Positions 44,937 to 53,364 of a DNA stretch of 64,000 bases are shown here, in pieces. Below the pieces are notes generated by a model that did no database searches, was not told where the DNA came from, and was given only the letters and a program-made list of their open reading frames with translations. The stretch is taken from positions 62,001 to 126,000 of the forward strand of contig CAIOIC010000136.1 of assembly GCA_903858275.1 (NCBI GenBank), given 5' to 3'. Origin of the DNA: an uncultured Verrucomicrobia subdivision 3 bacterium (lineage in GTDB: Bacteria > Verrucomicrobiota > Verrucomicrobiia > Limisphaerales > UBA11358). Within the stretch, counting starts at the first letter, position 1. Each line of letters begins with the position of its first letter. The position numbers and the translations under genes are program-made.

Positions 44937-45731
44937 TTATTTATTTGCGACGCGAACATTGACTTGGAAAGCCCCCGGCACCGGTTTTTCGGAAACGACA
45001 ATCAAGTAACCGCCGCCGCAGCCGGAATACATCGCGCCAAGATATTGCTGCTGATACGCCTTGAGAATGGGCATCAGCTCGACGCGGAGCAGGGGATGGC
45101 GGACGACCTGCGGCAGCAGCGTCTCCCAGCATTTCATGTTCAAATTCAGCGATGCGCCGAGCGCCGTCGCGTCCATTTTTACGATGGCATGGTAGCAGTC
45201 CTGTCCGGAGCGGCCGAGCTTGGCGACCCATGTAGGCTTCAGGTTTTTGATGCCGAGCGGGCTGTAGCCGTCCGGGCGCGGCTCGACCGGAATAAGATGC
45301 AAAACTTTGCTCAGCCAGCGGGCGACCTTCGGTGAGTTGCACGATTCAACGTGGGATGGAAAAACGCCGTCCTGAATTTTATAATCGTAATCCAGGCGGT
45401 TCACGCCGGGATAAATGAGGCCGATCATATCCTGCGAGCCGCTGGGTTCGGCTTTGCCTTTGTTCTCCGCTTCGTAAAGCTCGCGCACGAGTTCGGCGAG
45501 GGGGCGATTCGGCAGTTTGCCTTTCCACAGTTTCATCGCGATGGCGCGGGTGCCGCTGGCGATGCCGGAGCGGTCCATCGGCCGGAAATCCGGCTCGATC
45601 TGCACCACCACCATGGAGCCGGGCGGCTGGGGGTTATGGCGCGAGACGAACGGTTGGTCAATCCAGCCGCCCGCGAGTTGCAGGCGGTTCGGAATGGCTC
45701 CGATCAGCTTGGCAATGGGAGTGGTTTTCAT
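44937..45731 (-). CDS. Short GHMP-type sugar kinase
   Basis: The 264-residue protein shows GHMP kinase motifs in order: NRLQLAGGWIDQP (motif 1, as in fucokinase and heptose kinases), SGIASGTRAIAMKLW (phosphate loop, motif 2), PSGSQDMIGLIYPG and YSGCGGGYLIVVSEKP (motif 3). It is shorter than usual fucokinases because few residues separate motifs 1 and 2. Such enzymes phosphorylate the anomeric carbon of L-fucose, arabinose or heptose in the cytoplasm. It overlaps the upstream fucosidase gene by 4 bases. Substrate is unproven; L-fucose or L-galactose is the natural guess from context. Confidence 0.72.
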   Translation of the reverse strand: MKTTPIAKLIGAIPNRLQLAGGWIDQPFVSRHNPQPPGSMVVVQIEPDFRPMDRSGIASGTRAIAMKLWKGKLPNRPLAELVRELYEAENKGKAEPSGSQDMIGLIYPGVNRLDYDYKIQDGVFPSHVESCNSPKVARWLSKVLHLIPVEPRPDGYSPLGIKNLKPTWVAKLGRSGQDCYHAIVKMDATALGASLNLNMKCWETLLPQVVRHPLLRVELMPILKAYQQQYLGAMYSGCGGGYLIVVSEKPVPGAFQVNVRVANK

Positions 45732-47737
45732 TGAGCAACCGGTTCCAAGCGGACTGAGCTGAGATTAATCGGCTTCCAACTCGCAGCATCCTTGGCGAGG
45801 ACCTTCAAAGTGAAATCACCAGCTTGCTTGATCGTGACAGTGCCGATTTCAGTGGTGGCATATTTATCCCAGCCGGAGGTTGTGGGCACGGTGGCGGAAA
45901 TCTTTTCGCCGCCAACCTCCACTAGAAACTCGGCTTTGCTGTTGGCGACGGCCAGCGTGGTGGTGATTTTATATTTGCCGGGTTTGCTGATGCGGGCGTG
46001 CCACGAAGCCCATTCGTTGGCGTTGTTCCAAAAACCGATGTTGGATTTGCCGCCTTTGGTTTCCACCTTGATCTTCTGTCCGTGCAATTCGGCTTCGTCG
46101 GCGCCAAAGGTGAGGCTGCCTTTGATGTCGGGCAGGATCAGCACCGCCGCATTGGCGGATTCCGGCAATGGCGCGGGCTTGAGGTCGCTGCCGGTGATGC
46201 GGAGCGTGCAGGTCAGGCCATTGGTGGCACTGGCAGGCAACGTCACGATTAAACCATCCTGAGTCCGGTTGAATTTCAATTCGCCCTTGTGGCCGAGTAA
46301 TTCAACCCGCTTGATTTGGTTCTGGCTCGCATCTTCGGTCCTGGCGAGCGAGCGGATGAGGATTTGATTTTCCGCCGGCCAGCCCAGCGTGGTGGCGTAA
46401 AGCGTTTTGCCCTTGGTTGTGAACCGGATGTCTCTGGCGGTGAAGTTGAATTTCTCATTGAATGCCCCGCCTTTCATGCGCACCGGACCTTCGCCGGAGA
46501 CCAGCCAGGGGCGGGAGCCGTAAATGGCCTCGCCATTCACCGCAGTCCACTCGGCGAGTTGATGGAGCATGGCTTCCGCTTCCGGATCCAGCGTGCCGTC
46601 GGGCCGCAAGACAACGTTCAGCAGCAAATTGCCGTTTTTGCTCACGATGTCCACGAGCAGCGTCACCGTCCAGTTCACCGGCTGATATTTCCAATGCTTG
46701 TTGTAAAACCAGTCGCCGATGGACGTGTCGCATTGCCAGGGATAGGGGTCGATTTTGGCGCCAACGCCACGTTCATAATCCTGCACCCAGCGGCCGCCGG
46801 AAATTTGTTTGCAGTTGTAAACGGCTTCGCTTTTGCCGCCGTGGGCCTTGGCGCTGATATTGTAAAGATTGGCGATCTGGCTTAAGCCGACAACATTGCT
46901 CGCGCCGAATGCCACCCCGCCGTCGCTGTAAAGCAGGTCGGGTTTGTAATTGTCCACGAGTTCCTTGACCTCGTTATACCACTGCTGATGCCAGCGCGGA
47001 TTTTTGGAATACCAGCCGTTGTCCCCGGGTTCCGCCGGAAAATGATACAAGTCCCAATTGTTTGAGCTGGCACCGTCGTAAGGCACACCGGCAAACGGGC
47101 CGGTTTTGTCGGCTTTGTGGGCTTCTTGAAACCAGGTGAAACTGGCGCCCAGATGTTCGGAGACGCCGAACGGCAAACCGTTTTTCTTCGCTGCCGCCTG
47201 CCATTCGCCGACGACATCGCGGTGCGGCCCCATTAGCACAGAGTTCCAGCGGTGCAGCTTGGAGTTCCACAAAAAGAAATTGTCGTGGTGCGTGCCCATG
47301 CTGACAAAATATTTTGCGCCCGCTTTTTTGTAGAGTTCCATCAGCTTCTCCGGCTCCCATTTTTCCGCTTTCCACAGCGGGATGATGTCTTTCCAGCCAT
47401 TGGTGGAAGGGTGTTCGTAGGTGGCCAGATGATGGATGTAGTCCGCGCTCGGCCCGTTGGTTTTGCCGGTTTTTCGGTCCACCGTTTCCTGCTGATACAT
47501 CTTCTTCGCATACCAGTCCCCCTCCATCGGCACCGCCTGCGGTCCCCAGTGCGCCCAGATGCCGAACTTCGCATCGCGGAACCAGTCGGGGCAGGAATAG
47601 TTGGTCAGCGATTCCAGCGTGCCGGCAAACTGGCCGGGGGTGATCGGCAGTTTTAAATCGGCGTCCGTCAGTTCCGCCCGGCCGGGGACAATGGAAGCGG
47701 TGATAACAAGCGAAGCGAGCAGGGGTTTTATTTGCAT
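45728..47737 (-). CDS. Exported alpha-L-fucosidase, GH29 with C-terminal carbohydrate-binding-like domain (copy 4)
   Basis: At 669 residues this is the longest of the four. The signal peptide is MQIKPLLASLVITASIVPG. The barrel has WFRDAKFGIWAHWGPQAVP, FVSMGTHHDNFFLW and the nucleophile Asp in KPDLLYSDGGVAFG. After the usual C-terminal sandwich (to residue about 520) an extra domain follows, with SNIGFWNNANEWASWHARIS, GKYKITTTLAV and QAGDFTLKVLAKD, like CBM6/35-type or DUF5077 domains that bind glycans. It is 84 bases after the epimerase gene, with a stable hairpin between. Confidence 0.93.
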   Translation of the reverse strand: MQIKPLLASLVITASIVPGRAELTDADLKLPITPGQFAGTLESLTNYSCPDWFRDAKFGIWAHWGPQAVPMEGDWYAKKMYQQETVDRKTGKTNGPSADYIHHLATYEHPSTNGWKDIIPLWKAEKWEPEKLMELYKKAGAKYFVSMGTHHDNFFLWNSKLHRWNSVLMGPHRDVVGEWQAAAKKNGLPFGVSEHLGASFTWFQEAHKADKTGPFAGVPYDGASSNNWDLYHFPAEPGDNGWYSKNPRWHQQWYNEVKELVDNYKPDLLYSDGGVAFGASNVVGLSQIANLYNISAKAHGGKSEAVYNCKQISGGRWVQDYERGVGAKIDPYPWQCDTSIGDWFYNKHWKYQPVNWTVTLLVDIVSKNGNLLLNVVLRPDGTLDPEAEAMLHQLAEWTAVNGEAIYGSRPWLVSGEGPVRMKGGAFNEKFNFTARDIRFTTKGKTLYATTLGWPAENQILIRSLARTEDASQNQIKRVELLGHKGELKFNRTQDGLIVTLPASATNGLTCTLRITGSDLKPAPLPESANAAVLILPDIKGSLTFGADEAELHGQKIKVETKGGKSNIGFWNNANEWASWHARISKPGKYKITTTLAVANSKAEFLVEVGGEKISATVPTTSGWDKYATTEIGTVTIKQAGDFTLKVLAKDAASWKPINLSSVRLEPVAQ

Positions 47738-47767
47738 GGGGTTAATTTTGGTTTTGATGGTGGAGTG

Positions 47768-47799
47768 CCGCCGCCGAGGTGGACGACCATCGGCGGCGG
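47768..47799 (-). other. Strong intercistronic hairpin between epimerase and fucosidase genes
   Basis: A perfect 10-bp inverted repeat of CCGCCGCCGA type (47768-47777 with 47790-47799) is extended by three more pairs past a bulged A. No T-run follows on the minus strand, so it is not a standard terminator. It may stabilise or divide the mRNA between the epimerase and copy 4 fucosidase. Confidence 0.6.
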
Positions 47800-47821
47800 A
47801 TTAATCTAAATTCAGCGAGCA

Positions 47822-48871
47822 TCAGCCCACGCCCACGCGTTCGCCGGCTTTGCGTTTCTTGTATTGCTGCCGGATCCACGCGTAGGTTTCCGCGAGGCCC
47901 TTGTTCAAGGTTGTGTTCGGCTCCCATTTGAGCGTTTTCTTGATGAAGGTATTGTCCGAATTGCGGCCGGCCACGCCCTGCGGCGCGTTGAGGTCGTATT
48001 TGCGGTTCATTTTCACGCCCGCGATTTTCTCAATCTTTGTCAGTAGTTCGTTGATGGAAACCAGTTCGCTTGAACCGAGGTTGATCGGCGTCGCGATGAG
48101 GTCGTCGCAGTGCATGATCTTGTCAATGCCCTGCACGCAGTCGTCAATATACATGAAGCTGCGGGTCTGCGAGCCGTTGCCCCAAATCGTGATGTCTTTC
48201 TTGCCGGTCTCGATGGCTTCAATAACCTTGCGGCACAGCGCGGCGGGCGCCTTTTCGCGGCCGCCGTCCCAGGTGCCATGCGGGCCATAGACATTGTGGA
48301 AGCGCGCAATCGCCGTCTTCATGCCGCGCTCGTGCCAGTATTCCTCGCAGAACATTTCGGAAATCAATTTCTCCCAGCCGTAGCCGCGCTCGGCCATCGC
48401 GGGATACGCGTCGGATTCCTTGAGCGCGCGCACTTTGGGGTCTTTTTGCAGCAGCGTGTTGTAGGCACAGGCGGAACTGGAGAAAAAATAACGTCGCGCG
48501 CCGGCTTTGTAAGCTGCTTCGACCATGTTGGTGTTGATGAGGATCGAGCGCAGGCATTCGACGCGGAAGCGCTCAATAAAACCCATGCCGCCCATGTCAG
48601 CGGCGAGGTTGTAGACTTCCACCGCGCCTTCGCAAACGCGATGGCAGTTGGCTTCGTTGCTGACGTCGAGGCAGAGGTTCTCGACGCCGGGCACATGGAG
48701 ATACCACTCGTAGAGCGGCTTTTTGTCCACCGCGCGAATATTGGTGAAACCCTTCTTCTTGAAGTAAAGTGCCAGATTGCCGCCGATGAATCCGCCGGCA
48801 CCGGTGATGACGATCAAATCATCCTTCTTCAGCGGGGCGTCCTTTTCTACGATTCGTTTGTGTTCTTTCAT
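47822..48871 (-). CDS. GDP-mannose 3,5-epimerase-like NAD-dependent epimerase
   Basis: The 349-residue protein starts at ATG 48871 (MKEHKRIVEKDAPLKKDDL). The NAD-binding motif is GAGGFIGGN. It follows GDP-mannose 3,5-epimerase closely: NLAADMGGMGFIE, SSSACAYNT (Cys acid), YGWEKL (Tyr/Lys pair), RFHNVYGPHGTWDGGREKAP (Lys base) and GVAGRNSDN. The plant enzyme turns GDP-D-mannose into GDP-L-galactose and GDP-L-gulose. It heads the fucosidase operon, unusual company for this enzyme and suggestive of L-galactose-type nucleotide sugars. It is divergent from an AraC gene 142 bases away. Confidence 0.87.
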   Translation of the reverse strand: MKEHKRIVEKDAPLKKDDLIVITGAGGFIGGNLALYFKKKGFTNIRAVDKKPLYEWYLHVPGVENLCLDVSNEANCHRVCEGAVEVYNLAADMGGMGFIERFRVECLRSILINTNMVEAAYKAGARRYFFSSSACAYNTLLQKDPKVRALKESDAYPAMAERGYGWEKLISEMFCEEYWHERGMKTAIARFHNVYGPHGTWDGGREKAPAALCRKVIEAIETGKKDITIWGNGSQTRSFMYIDDCVQGIDKIMHCDDLIATPINLGSSELVSINELLTKIEKIAGVKMNRKYDLNAPQGVAGRNSDNTFIKKTLKWEPNTTLNKGLAETYAWIRQQYKKRKAGERVGVG

Positions 48872-49013
48872 AAATAGTGTGTTCGTTTTTTGCGTTGGGT
48901 TTGAGCCTGAATATAATCGCCGCCTCAATCTCAACGCCAGCCATAATAGCTTCGACAGGCATATTCTTGAATGGCTATAGTTGACCGGTGCATGGACATT
49001 ATTGACTTAAGAA

Positions 49014-49901
49014 ATGAAGCCGCTTAAGCCCGCCGCATTGGATAAATCCGGGACGCCGGAGTTTTTCTCGCCGCAAGTGGCCGCGGCGCGGCGCTTCTAT
49101 CTCAATCTTAACCCGCCCCGGCAGCGGCGGCTTTCAGTGGTCTGCGGCGGGCTGGAGCATTGCCGGCCTGACTACGCCATTCATCGTTCCACGTTTCCGT
49201 TTTACTCCATCGAATACGTTGCCCGCGGACAGGGTGAGTTGAAGCTTGCTGGCCGCTCCCATGTTTTGCAGCCGGGCCGGCTGTTTGCCTATGGCCCGCG
49301 GGTGTCGCATCACATCATCGGCAGCCCGTCGGATCCGCTCGTCAAATACTTTGTGGACTTTGCGGGCCAGTCCGCCCTCAAGCTCCTGCGCGCGTGCCGG
49401 CTGGCGCCGGGGCAGGTGGCCCAGGTGTTTCCGCCGAACGCCCTGACTCCGCTTTTTGACGAGCTGATTCAAAGCGGCTTGCAAGCCGGCCGGCAGCGCG
49501 CGGATTTGTGCGTTGGCTTGCTCGAATGCCTCGCGCTAAAAATCGTGGCGGCCCATGCGCCGGTGGGCGGTGCGGAGACGCTGGCCTTCGACACCTATCA
49601 GCAATGCCGTTTGCGCATCGAACAGCACTTTCTGCGGCTGCGCACCTTGAAGCAGATCGCCGAAGAGTGTCATGCCAATAACGCCTACCTTTGCCGCTTG
49701 TTTCGCCGCTATGATCAGCAGACCCCGTATCAATATCTGCTCCGCCTCAAAATGAACCACGCCGCCGCCCGCTTGCAGCAGCCTGGCGTGCTGGTGAAAC
49801 AGGTGGCCGAGGAGGTTGGATTTGCCGATCCGTTCCATTTTTCCCGCGTCTTCAAGAGTGTGCTGGGGCTTTCGCCGGACACGTTCCGGCGGATGCGATG
49901 A
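49014..49901 (+). CDS. AraC-family transcriptional regulator
   Basis: The 295-residue protein has an N-terminal cupin-type sensor (FPFYSIEYVARGQGELKLAG, then LQPGRLFAYGPRVSHH) and a C-terminal double helix-turn-helix: RTLKQIAEECHANNAYLCRLFRRYDQ and then VLVKQVAEEVGFADPFHFSRVFK. It is divergent from the epimerase-fucosidase operon and co-directional with the sugar operon starting at 50108, so it could control both. Confidence 0.92.
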   Translation: MKPLKPAALDKSGTPEFFSPQVAAARRFYLNLNPPRQRRLSVVCGGLEHCRPDYAIHRSTFPFYSIEYVARGQGELKLAGRSHVLQPGRLFAYGPRVSHHIIGSPSDPLVKYFVDFAGQSALKLLRACRLAPGQVAQVFPPNALTPLFDELIQSGLQAGRQRADLCVGLLECLALKIVAAHAPVGGAETLAFDTYQQCRLRIEQHFLRLRTLKQIAEECHANNAYLCRLFRRYDQQTPYQYLLRLKMNHAAARLQQPGVLVKQVAEEVGFADPFHFSRVFKSVLGLSPDTFRRMR

Positions 49902-49938
49902 CGGCGCCGTGCCGGATCATCGGGGGCCGCCGGCGTGG

Positions 49939-50017
49939 AATCCTAATCCCAATCGTAATCCTAATCTTAATCCCCTTGGAACCATGATTGCGATTAAGAA
50001 CAAGATTAAGATTAAGA
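49939..50017. repeat. Degenerate hexanucleotide array forming a long inverted repeat
   Basis: Left arm 49939-49972 is about six units of AATCNT type; right arm 49986-50017 is about five units of GATTAA type, its reverse complement. The arms pair over about 32 bases with roughly a dozen mismatches, many of which are G-U pairs if the minus strand is transcribed. The remaining gap (49902-50107) holds nothing else recognisable. It may be a spread intergenic repeat or a terminator-like structure. Confidence 0.7.
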
Positions 50018-50107
50018 CCCTGCCGGGCTGCCGACGTGGTGGACAAAGAATGAATAAACAAATAATCTGGAACCCGTCCCCCGCATAATCCGCGAATTGA
50101 AGCGAAA

Positions 50108-50947
50108 ATGAATCAGGTCAAAACCGCCCTTATCGAACGCCTGGCCGTTTGCAGTTGGTCGCTGCAAGCCGCCAGCCCCGGCGAACTCGCCGGAAAAATT
50201 CTCGCCACCGGTGTCCGCCAAGTGCAACTCGCCTTGGATCCACTTCGGGAAGCGCCCGAAATCTGGGGGCAAACGGCTGCCGTGTTTTCGCAGAATGAAA
50301 TCGCGATTGTTTCCGGCATGTTTGGCTGCGTGGGGGAAGATTACACGACGCTCGAAACCATCCGGCAGACCGGCGGCATTGCCCCGGACGCCACCTGGCC
50401 GCAGAACTTGAAGAATATTCAGGCGACCGCGGCGCTGGCGGCGAGCCTCGGCTTGAAGCTGGTGACCTTTCATGCCGGTTTTCTGCCGCACGACCGGCGC
50501 GACCCAGATTTTCATAAGCTGGCGGAGCGGCTGGGAGCGGTGGCGGATATTTTTGCGGAACGGAAGATCAAACTGGGTTTGGAGACCGGCCAGGAATCCG
50601 CCGAAGAATTGGCGGCGATTCTGCGCGCGGTGAACCGCCCCAACCTCGGCGTCAACTTCGATCCCGCCAACGTCATCCTCTACGGCCGGGACGATGTCCC
50701 CGGCGCGCTGCGGTTGCTCACCCCGTGGATCTGTCAGGTTCACCTCAAGGATGCCCGCCGCACCAAAACGCCCGGAACCTGGGGCGAAGAGGTCGTGGTC
50801 GGCACGGGCGACGTGGATTGGCGGGCCTTCTTCGCGGCGCTCAAGACCGCCGGTTATGCGGGGCACGTCGTGATTGAACGCGAGGCCGGCACGAGCCGCG
50901 TTGCGGACATCCGCGCTGCCAAAGCCGTCGTCGAACAACTCACCTGA
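50108..50947 (+). CDS. Sugar phosphate isomerase/epimerase (xylose isomerase-like TIM barrel)
   Basis: The 279-residue cytoplasmic protein has the AP-endonuclease-2/xylose isomerase-like barrel pattern: AVCSWSLQAASPGELAGKIL, LVTFHAGFLPHD, KLGLETGQESAEELAAIL, NLGVNFDPANVILYG and VHLKDARRT. The Glu, Asp and His residues at strand ends (LETGQ, NFDPAN, VHLKD, VIEREAG) fit a divalent-metal site. It probably isomerises or epimerises a keto sugar. The Gfo/Idh/MocA gene begins 13 bases later, a common pair in inositol and keto-sugar breakdown. Confidence 0.88.
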   Translation: MNQVKTALIERLAVCSWSLQAASPGELAGKILATGVRQVQLALDPLREAPEIWGQTAAVFSQNEIAIVSGMFGCVGEDYTTLETIRQTGGIAPDATWPQNLKNIQATAALAASLGLKLVTFHAGFLPHDRRDPDFHKLAERLGAVADIFAERKIKLGLETGQESAEELAAILRAVNRPNLGVNFDPANVILYGRDDVPGALRLLTPWICQVHLKDARRTKTPGTWGEEVVVGTGDVDWRAFFAALKTAGYAGHVVIEREAGTSRVADIRAAKAVVEQLT

Positions 50948-50960
50948 GCCTTAACTTGTT

Positions 50961-52013
50961 ATGCCATACTCTTCATCCGGAAAATCTGCGCGCCCAGTGA
51001 ATGTTGCCGTCGTGGGCCTCGGTTTCATGGGCGTCACGCATCTGCGGGCCTACCTTGAAAACCCGGCGGCGCGCGTCGCCGCCGTTTGCGATCCCCTCCG
51101 TTTGCCGGTCAACGGCATCATCCCCGGCATTGCCGGCAACATCAAAAGCACCGGCGACATCCATCTCGGTGCCGAGGTCAAAGCCTTTGGCAAGATCGAG
51201 GAATTGCTGGCCGATCCCGGAATTGATCTGGTGGATATTTGCACGCCGACGCCGATGCATCATGCGCAAGTCATCGCCGCGCTTCGGGCGGGACGGCATG
51301 TCCTGTGCGAAAAACCTTTGGCCCGCACCTCGGCGGCGGCGCGCGAAATTGTGGCGGCGGCGGAAGGTGCGCCGGGAATATTGATGCCCGCCATGTGCAT
51401 GCGCTTCTGGCCGGGCTGGGCATGGCTCAAGCAGGTGGTGGCAGAAAAGACTTTCGGTCCGGTTCTGGCCGCGCGTTTCCGGCGCGTGTCCGAGCTGCCC
51501 GCCTGGAGCCGGCCGGGCAACTACAGCGGCGCGGGCAGCGATCTGGGCGGCGCGCTGTTTGATCTGCACATTCACGACACCGACTTCGTCAATTATCTTT
51601 TCGGCCGGCCCCAAACGGTTTTCTCCTCCGGCGTGGTGGCGGCGGGCGGTTCCATCAATCACGTGGTGACGCAATATGGCTATGCTGACGGGCCGGCGGT
51701 TTATGCGGAGGGCGGCTGGCTGTTGACGCAGGGGTTCAACATGGCTTACACGTTGCACTGCGAGCGGGCCACGATTGATTTTGATCTGGCGCGTGGGGCA
51801 GGGGCGCTCATCGTTTCGGAAACCGGTCAGCCGCCGCGCACGGTTCCGTGTGATGGCCCGGATGGCTATGGGGCCGAAACGCGCTACTTCGTTGATTGTA
51901 TTGCCAGCCGTCGGCCCTGCACGGTGGTGACTGCGCGCGATGGCGTCACCGCGCTCGAAATCTGCGAGGCGGAGGAAACCTCCCTCCGGACCCGCTCGCT
52001 CGTGAACCTTTAA
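50961..52013 (+). CDS. Gfo/Idh/MocA family oxidoreductase
   Basis: The 350-residue protein has an N-terminal Rossmann fold (VAVVGLGFMGVTHLRAYLEN), then DICTPTPMHHAQVIAALRAGRHVLCEKPLART with the EKP motif typical of the family. The C-terminal beta-sheet domain includes DLGGALFDLHIHDTDFVNYLFG, where the DxxxHDxD-like residues are catalytic. No signal peptide, so it acts in the cytoplasm with NAD(P). It oxidises a sugar or cyclitol, probably passing the product to or from the isomerase encoded just upstream. Confidence 0.92.
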   Translation: MPYSSSGKSARPVNVAVVGLGFMGVTHLRAYLENPAARVAAVCDPLRLPVNGIIPGIAGNIKSTGDIHLGAEVKAFGKIEELLADPGIDLVDICTPTPMHHAQVIAALRAGRHVLCEKPLARTSAAAREIVAAAEGAPGILMPAMCMRFWPGWAWLKQVVAEKTFGPVLAARFRRVSELPAWSRPGNYSGAGSDLGGALFDLHIHDTDFVNYLFGRPQTVFSSGVVAAGGSINHVVTQYGYADGPAVYAEGGWLLTQGFNMAYTLHCERATIDFDLARGAGALIVSETGQPPRTVPCDGPDGYGAETRYFVDCIASRRPCTVVTARDGVTALEICEAEETSLRTRSLVNL

Positions 52014-52034
52014 TCTCCGCCACCGACTTAAATT

Positions 52035-53348
52035 ATGAATAAAACCTATCGCTTCCGTTTGTTTGTGATGATGGTGCTCGAGTTCTTCATCTGGGGCGCC
52101 TGGCTGCCGCTGATCTTCGGCTATCTGCCCAGCCTCGGCTTCTCGCCGGTGCAGCAGGCGTGGATTCTGAATGCGTTTCCCATCGCCGCCATCGTGGGCA
52201 TGTTTTTTAGCAACCAGTTTTGCGACCGGAACTTCGCGGCGGAAAAATTCCTCGCGTTCAGCCATTTCACCGGCGGGCTGGCGATGCTGGCGCTGGCGTT
52301 CACGAGCGGTTTCTGGCTGTTCTTCGGGCTGATGCTCGTGCATTGCCTCCTGTATGTGCCGACCATCTCCATCGCCAACTCCATCGCCTTCGCCCACATG
52401 AAAGACCCGCAGAAGGAATTCGGACTCGTCCGCATGGGCGGAACGGTGGGCTGGATTCTCGCCGCCTGGCCGTTCACGTTTATTCTGGTGGACTGGGACA
52501 AAGTTCATGCCGCCAACGTGACGGGATTTGCCGACTGGCTTGGCACCGTGCTCGCTTCCGGTCTGACCGGCGAGAAGCTCAAGGCCGCCACCGCCTGGAC
52601 CTTCATCGTGGCGGGCGTGGCGTCGCTGGCGCTGGCGGGATTCAGTTTTCTGCTGCCGCCCACGCCGCCGAAAAAAGCCGGAAAAGGCGCTGAAGGACTG
52701 GCGTGGCTGGAAGCGATGAAACTGCTCAAGCATCCGTTCGTGCTCGTGCTGTGGCTGGTGACGCTGGTGGATGCGTTCGTGCAGAATTGTTATTTCAACT
52801 GGACGGGAATGTTCCTCGGCACGGCCACGAGCGCCGGCGGCGTGGGCATTCCGGGCAACTGGATCATGCCCGTGATGAGCATCGGCCAGGTGGCGGAAAT
52901 CCTGACCATGCTCATCCTCGGCGCGACGCTCAAGGTGTTGGGCTGGCGGACGACGATGATCCTCGGCATTCTCGGCCAGGCCGCGCGGTTCGCCGTCTAT
53001 GCCTATTTTCCGCAGCACCGCGAACTCATCATTCTCGCGCAGATCCTCCACGGCATCTGCTACGCCTTTTTCTTCGCGACGGTTTATATCTTTGTGGATT
53101 CCTATTTTCCCAAGGACGCCCGCGCCAGTGCGCAGGGCTTGTTCAACATGATGATCCTGGGCGTGGGGGCGCTCGCGGCGAATTCCCTCTGCCCTTACCT
53201 GGGCCAGAATATCTTCACCCACGGCGGCGTGGTTCAATTCAAAGGCCTGTTCCTCGTGCCGATGATTTGCTCGCTGGCAGCGGCGGTGGGATTGGCGCTG
53301 TTCTTTCGTCCGCCGAAAACCGGGAACGAACAAGTTTCAGCCACTTGA
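52035..53348 (+). CDS. MFS permease of the nucleoside:proton symporter type
   Basis: The 437-residue protein has about 12 hydrophobic segments. The opening LFVMMVLEFFIWGAWLPLIFGYL and the block FGLVRMGGTVGWILAAW resemble the nucleoside:H+ symporter (NupG) group of MFS transporters that is widespread in Bacteroidetes and Verrucomicrobia. In these phyla such proteins often lie next to Gfo/Idh/MocA and isomerase genes and probably carry sugars. It is the uptake step of this operon. Confidence 0.88.
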   Translation: MNKTYRFRLFVMMVLEFFIWGAWLPLIFGYLPSLGFSPVQQAWILNAFPIAAIVGMFFSNQFCDRNFAAEKFLAFSHFTGGLAMLALAFTSGFWLFFGLMLVHCLLYVPTISIANSIAFAHMKDPQKEFGLVRMGGTVGWILAAWPFTFILVDWDKVHAANVTGFADWLGTVLASGLTGEKLKAATAWTFIVAGVASLALAGFSFLLPPTPPKKAGKGAEGLAWLEAMKLLKHPFVLVLWLVTLVDAFVQNCYFNWTGMFLGTATSAGGVGIPGNWIMPVMSIGQVAEILTMLILGATLKVLGWRTTMILGILGQAARFAVYAYFPQHRELIILAQILHGICYAFFFATVYIFVDSYFPKDARASAQGLFNMMILGVGALAANSLCPYLGQNIFTHGGVVQFKGLFLVPMICSLAAAVGLALFFRPPKTGNEQVSAT

Positions 53349-53364
53349 TACTGTCCCAGCATCT

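Noticed and set aside
48939-48976. AGCCAT and ATGGCT inverted repeat between the epimerase and AraC genes
   Set aside because: Six-base arms with a 26-base spacer are too weak to claim an AraC operator.
50973-53333. 786-codon open frame on the minus strand
   Set aside because: Antisense shadow of the Gfo/Idh/MocA and MFS genes; Arg/His/Gln-rich with no fold pattern.
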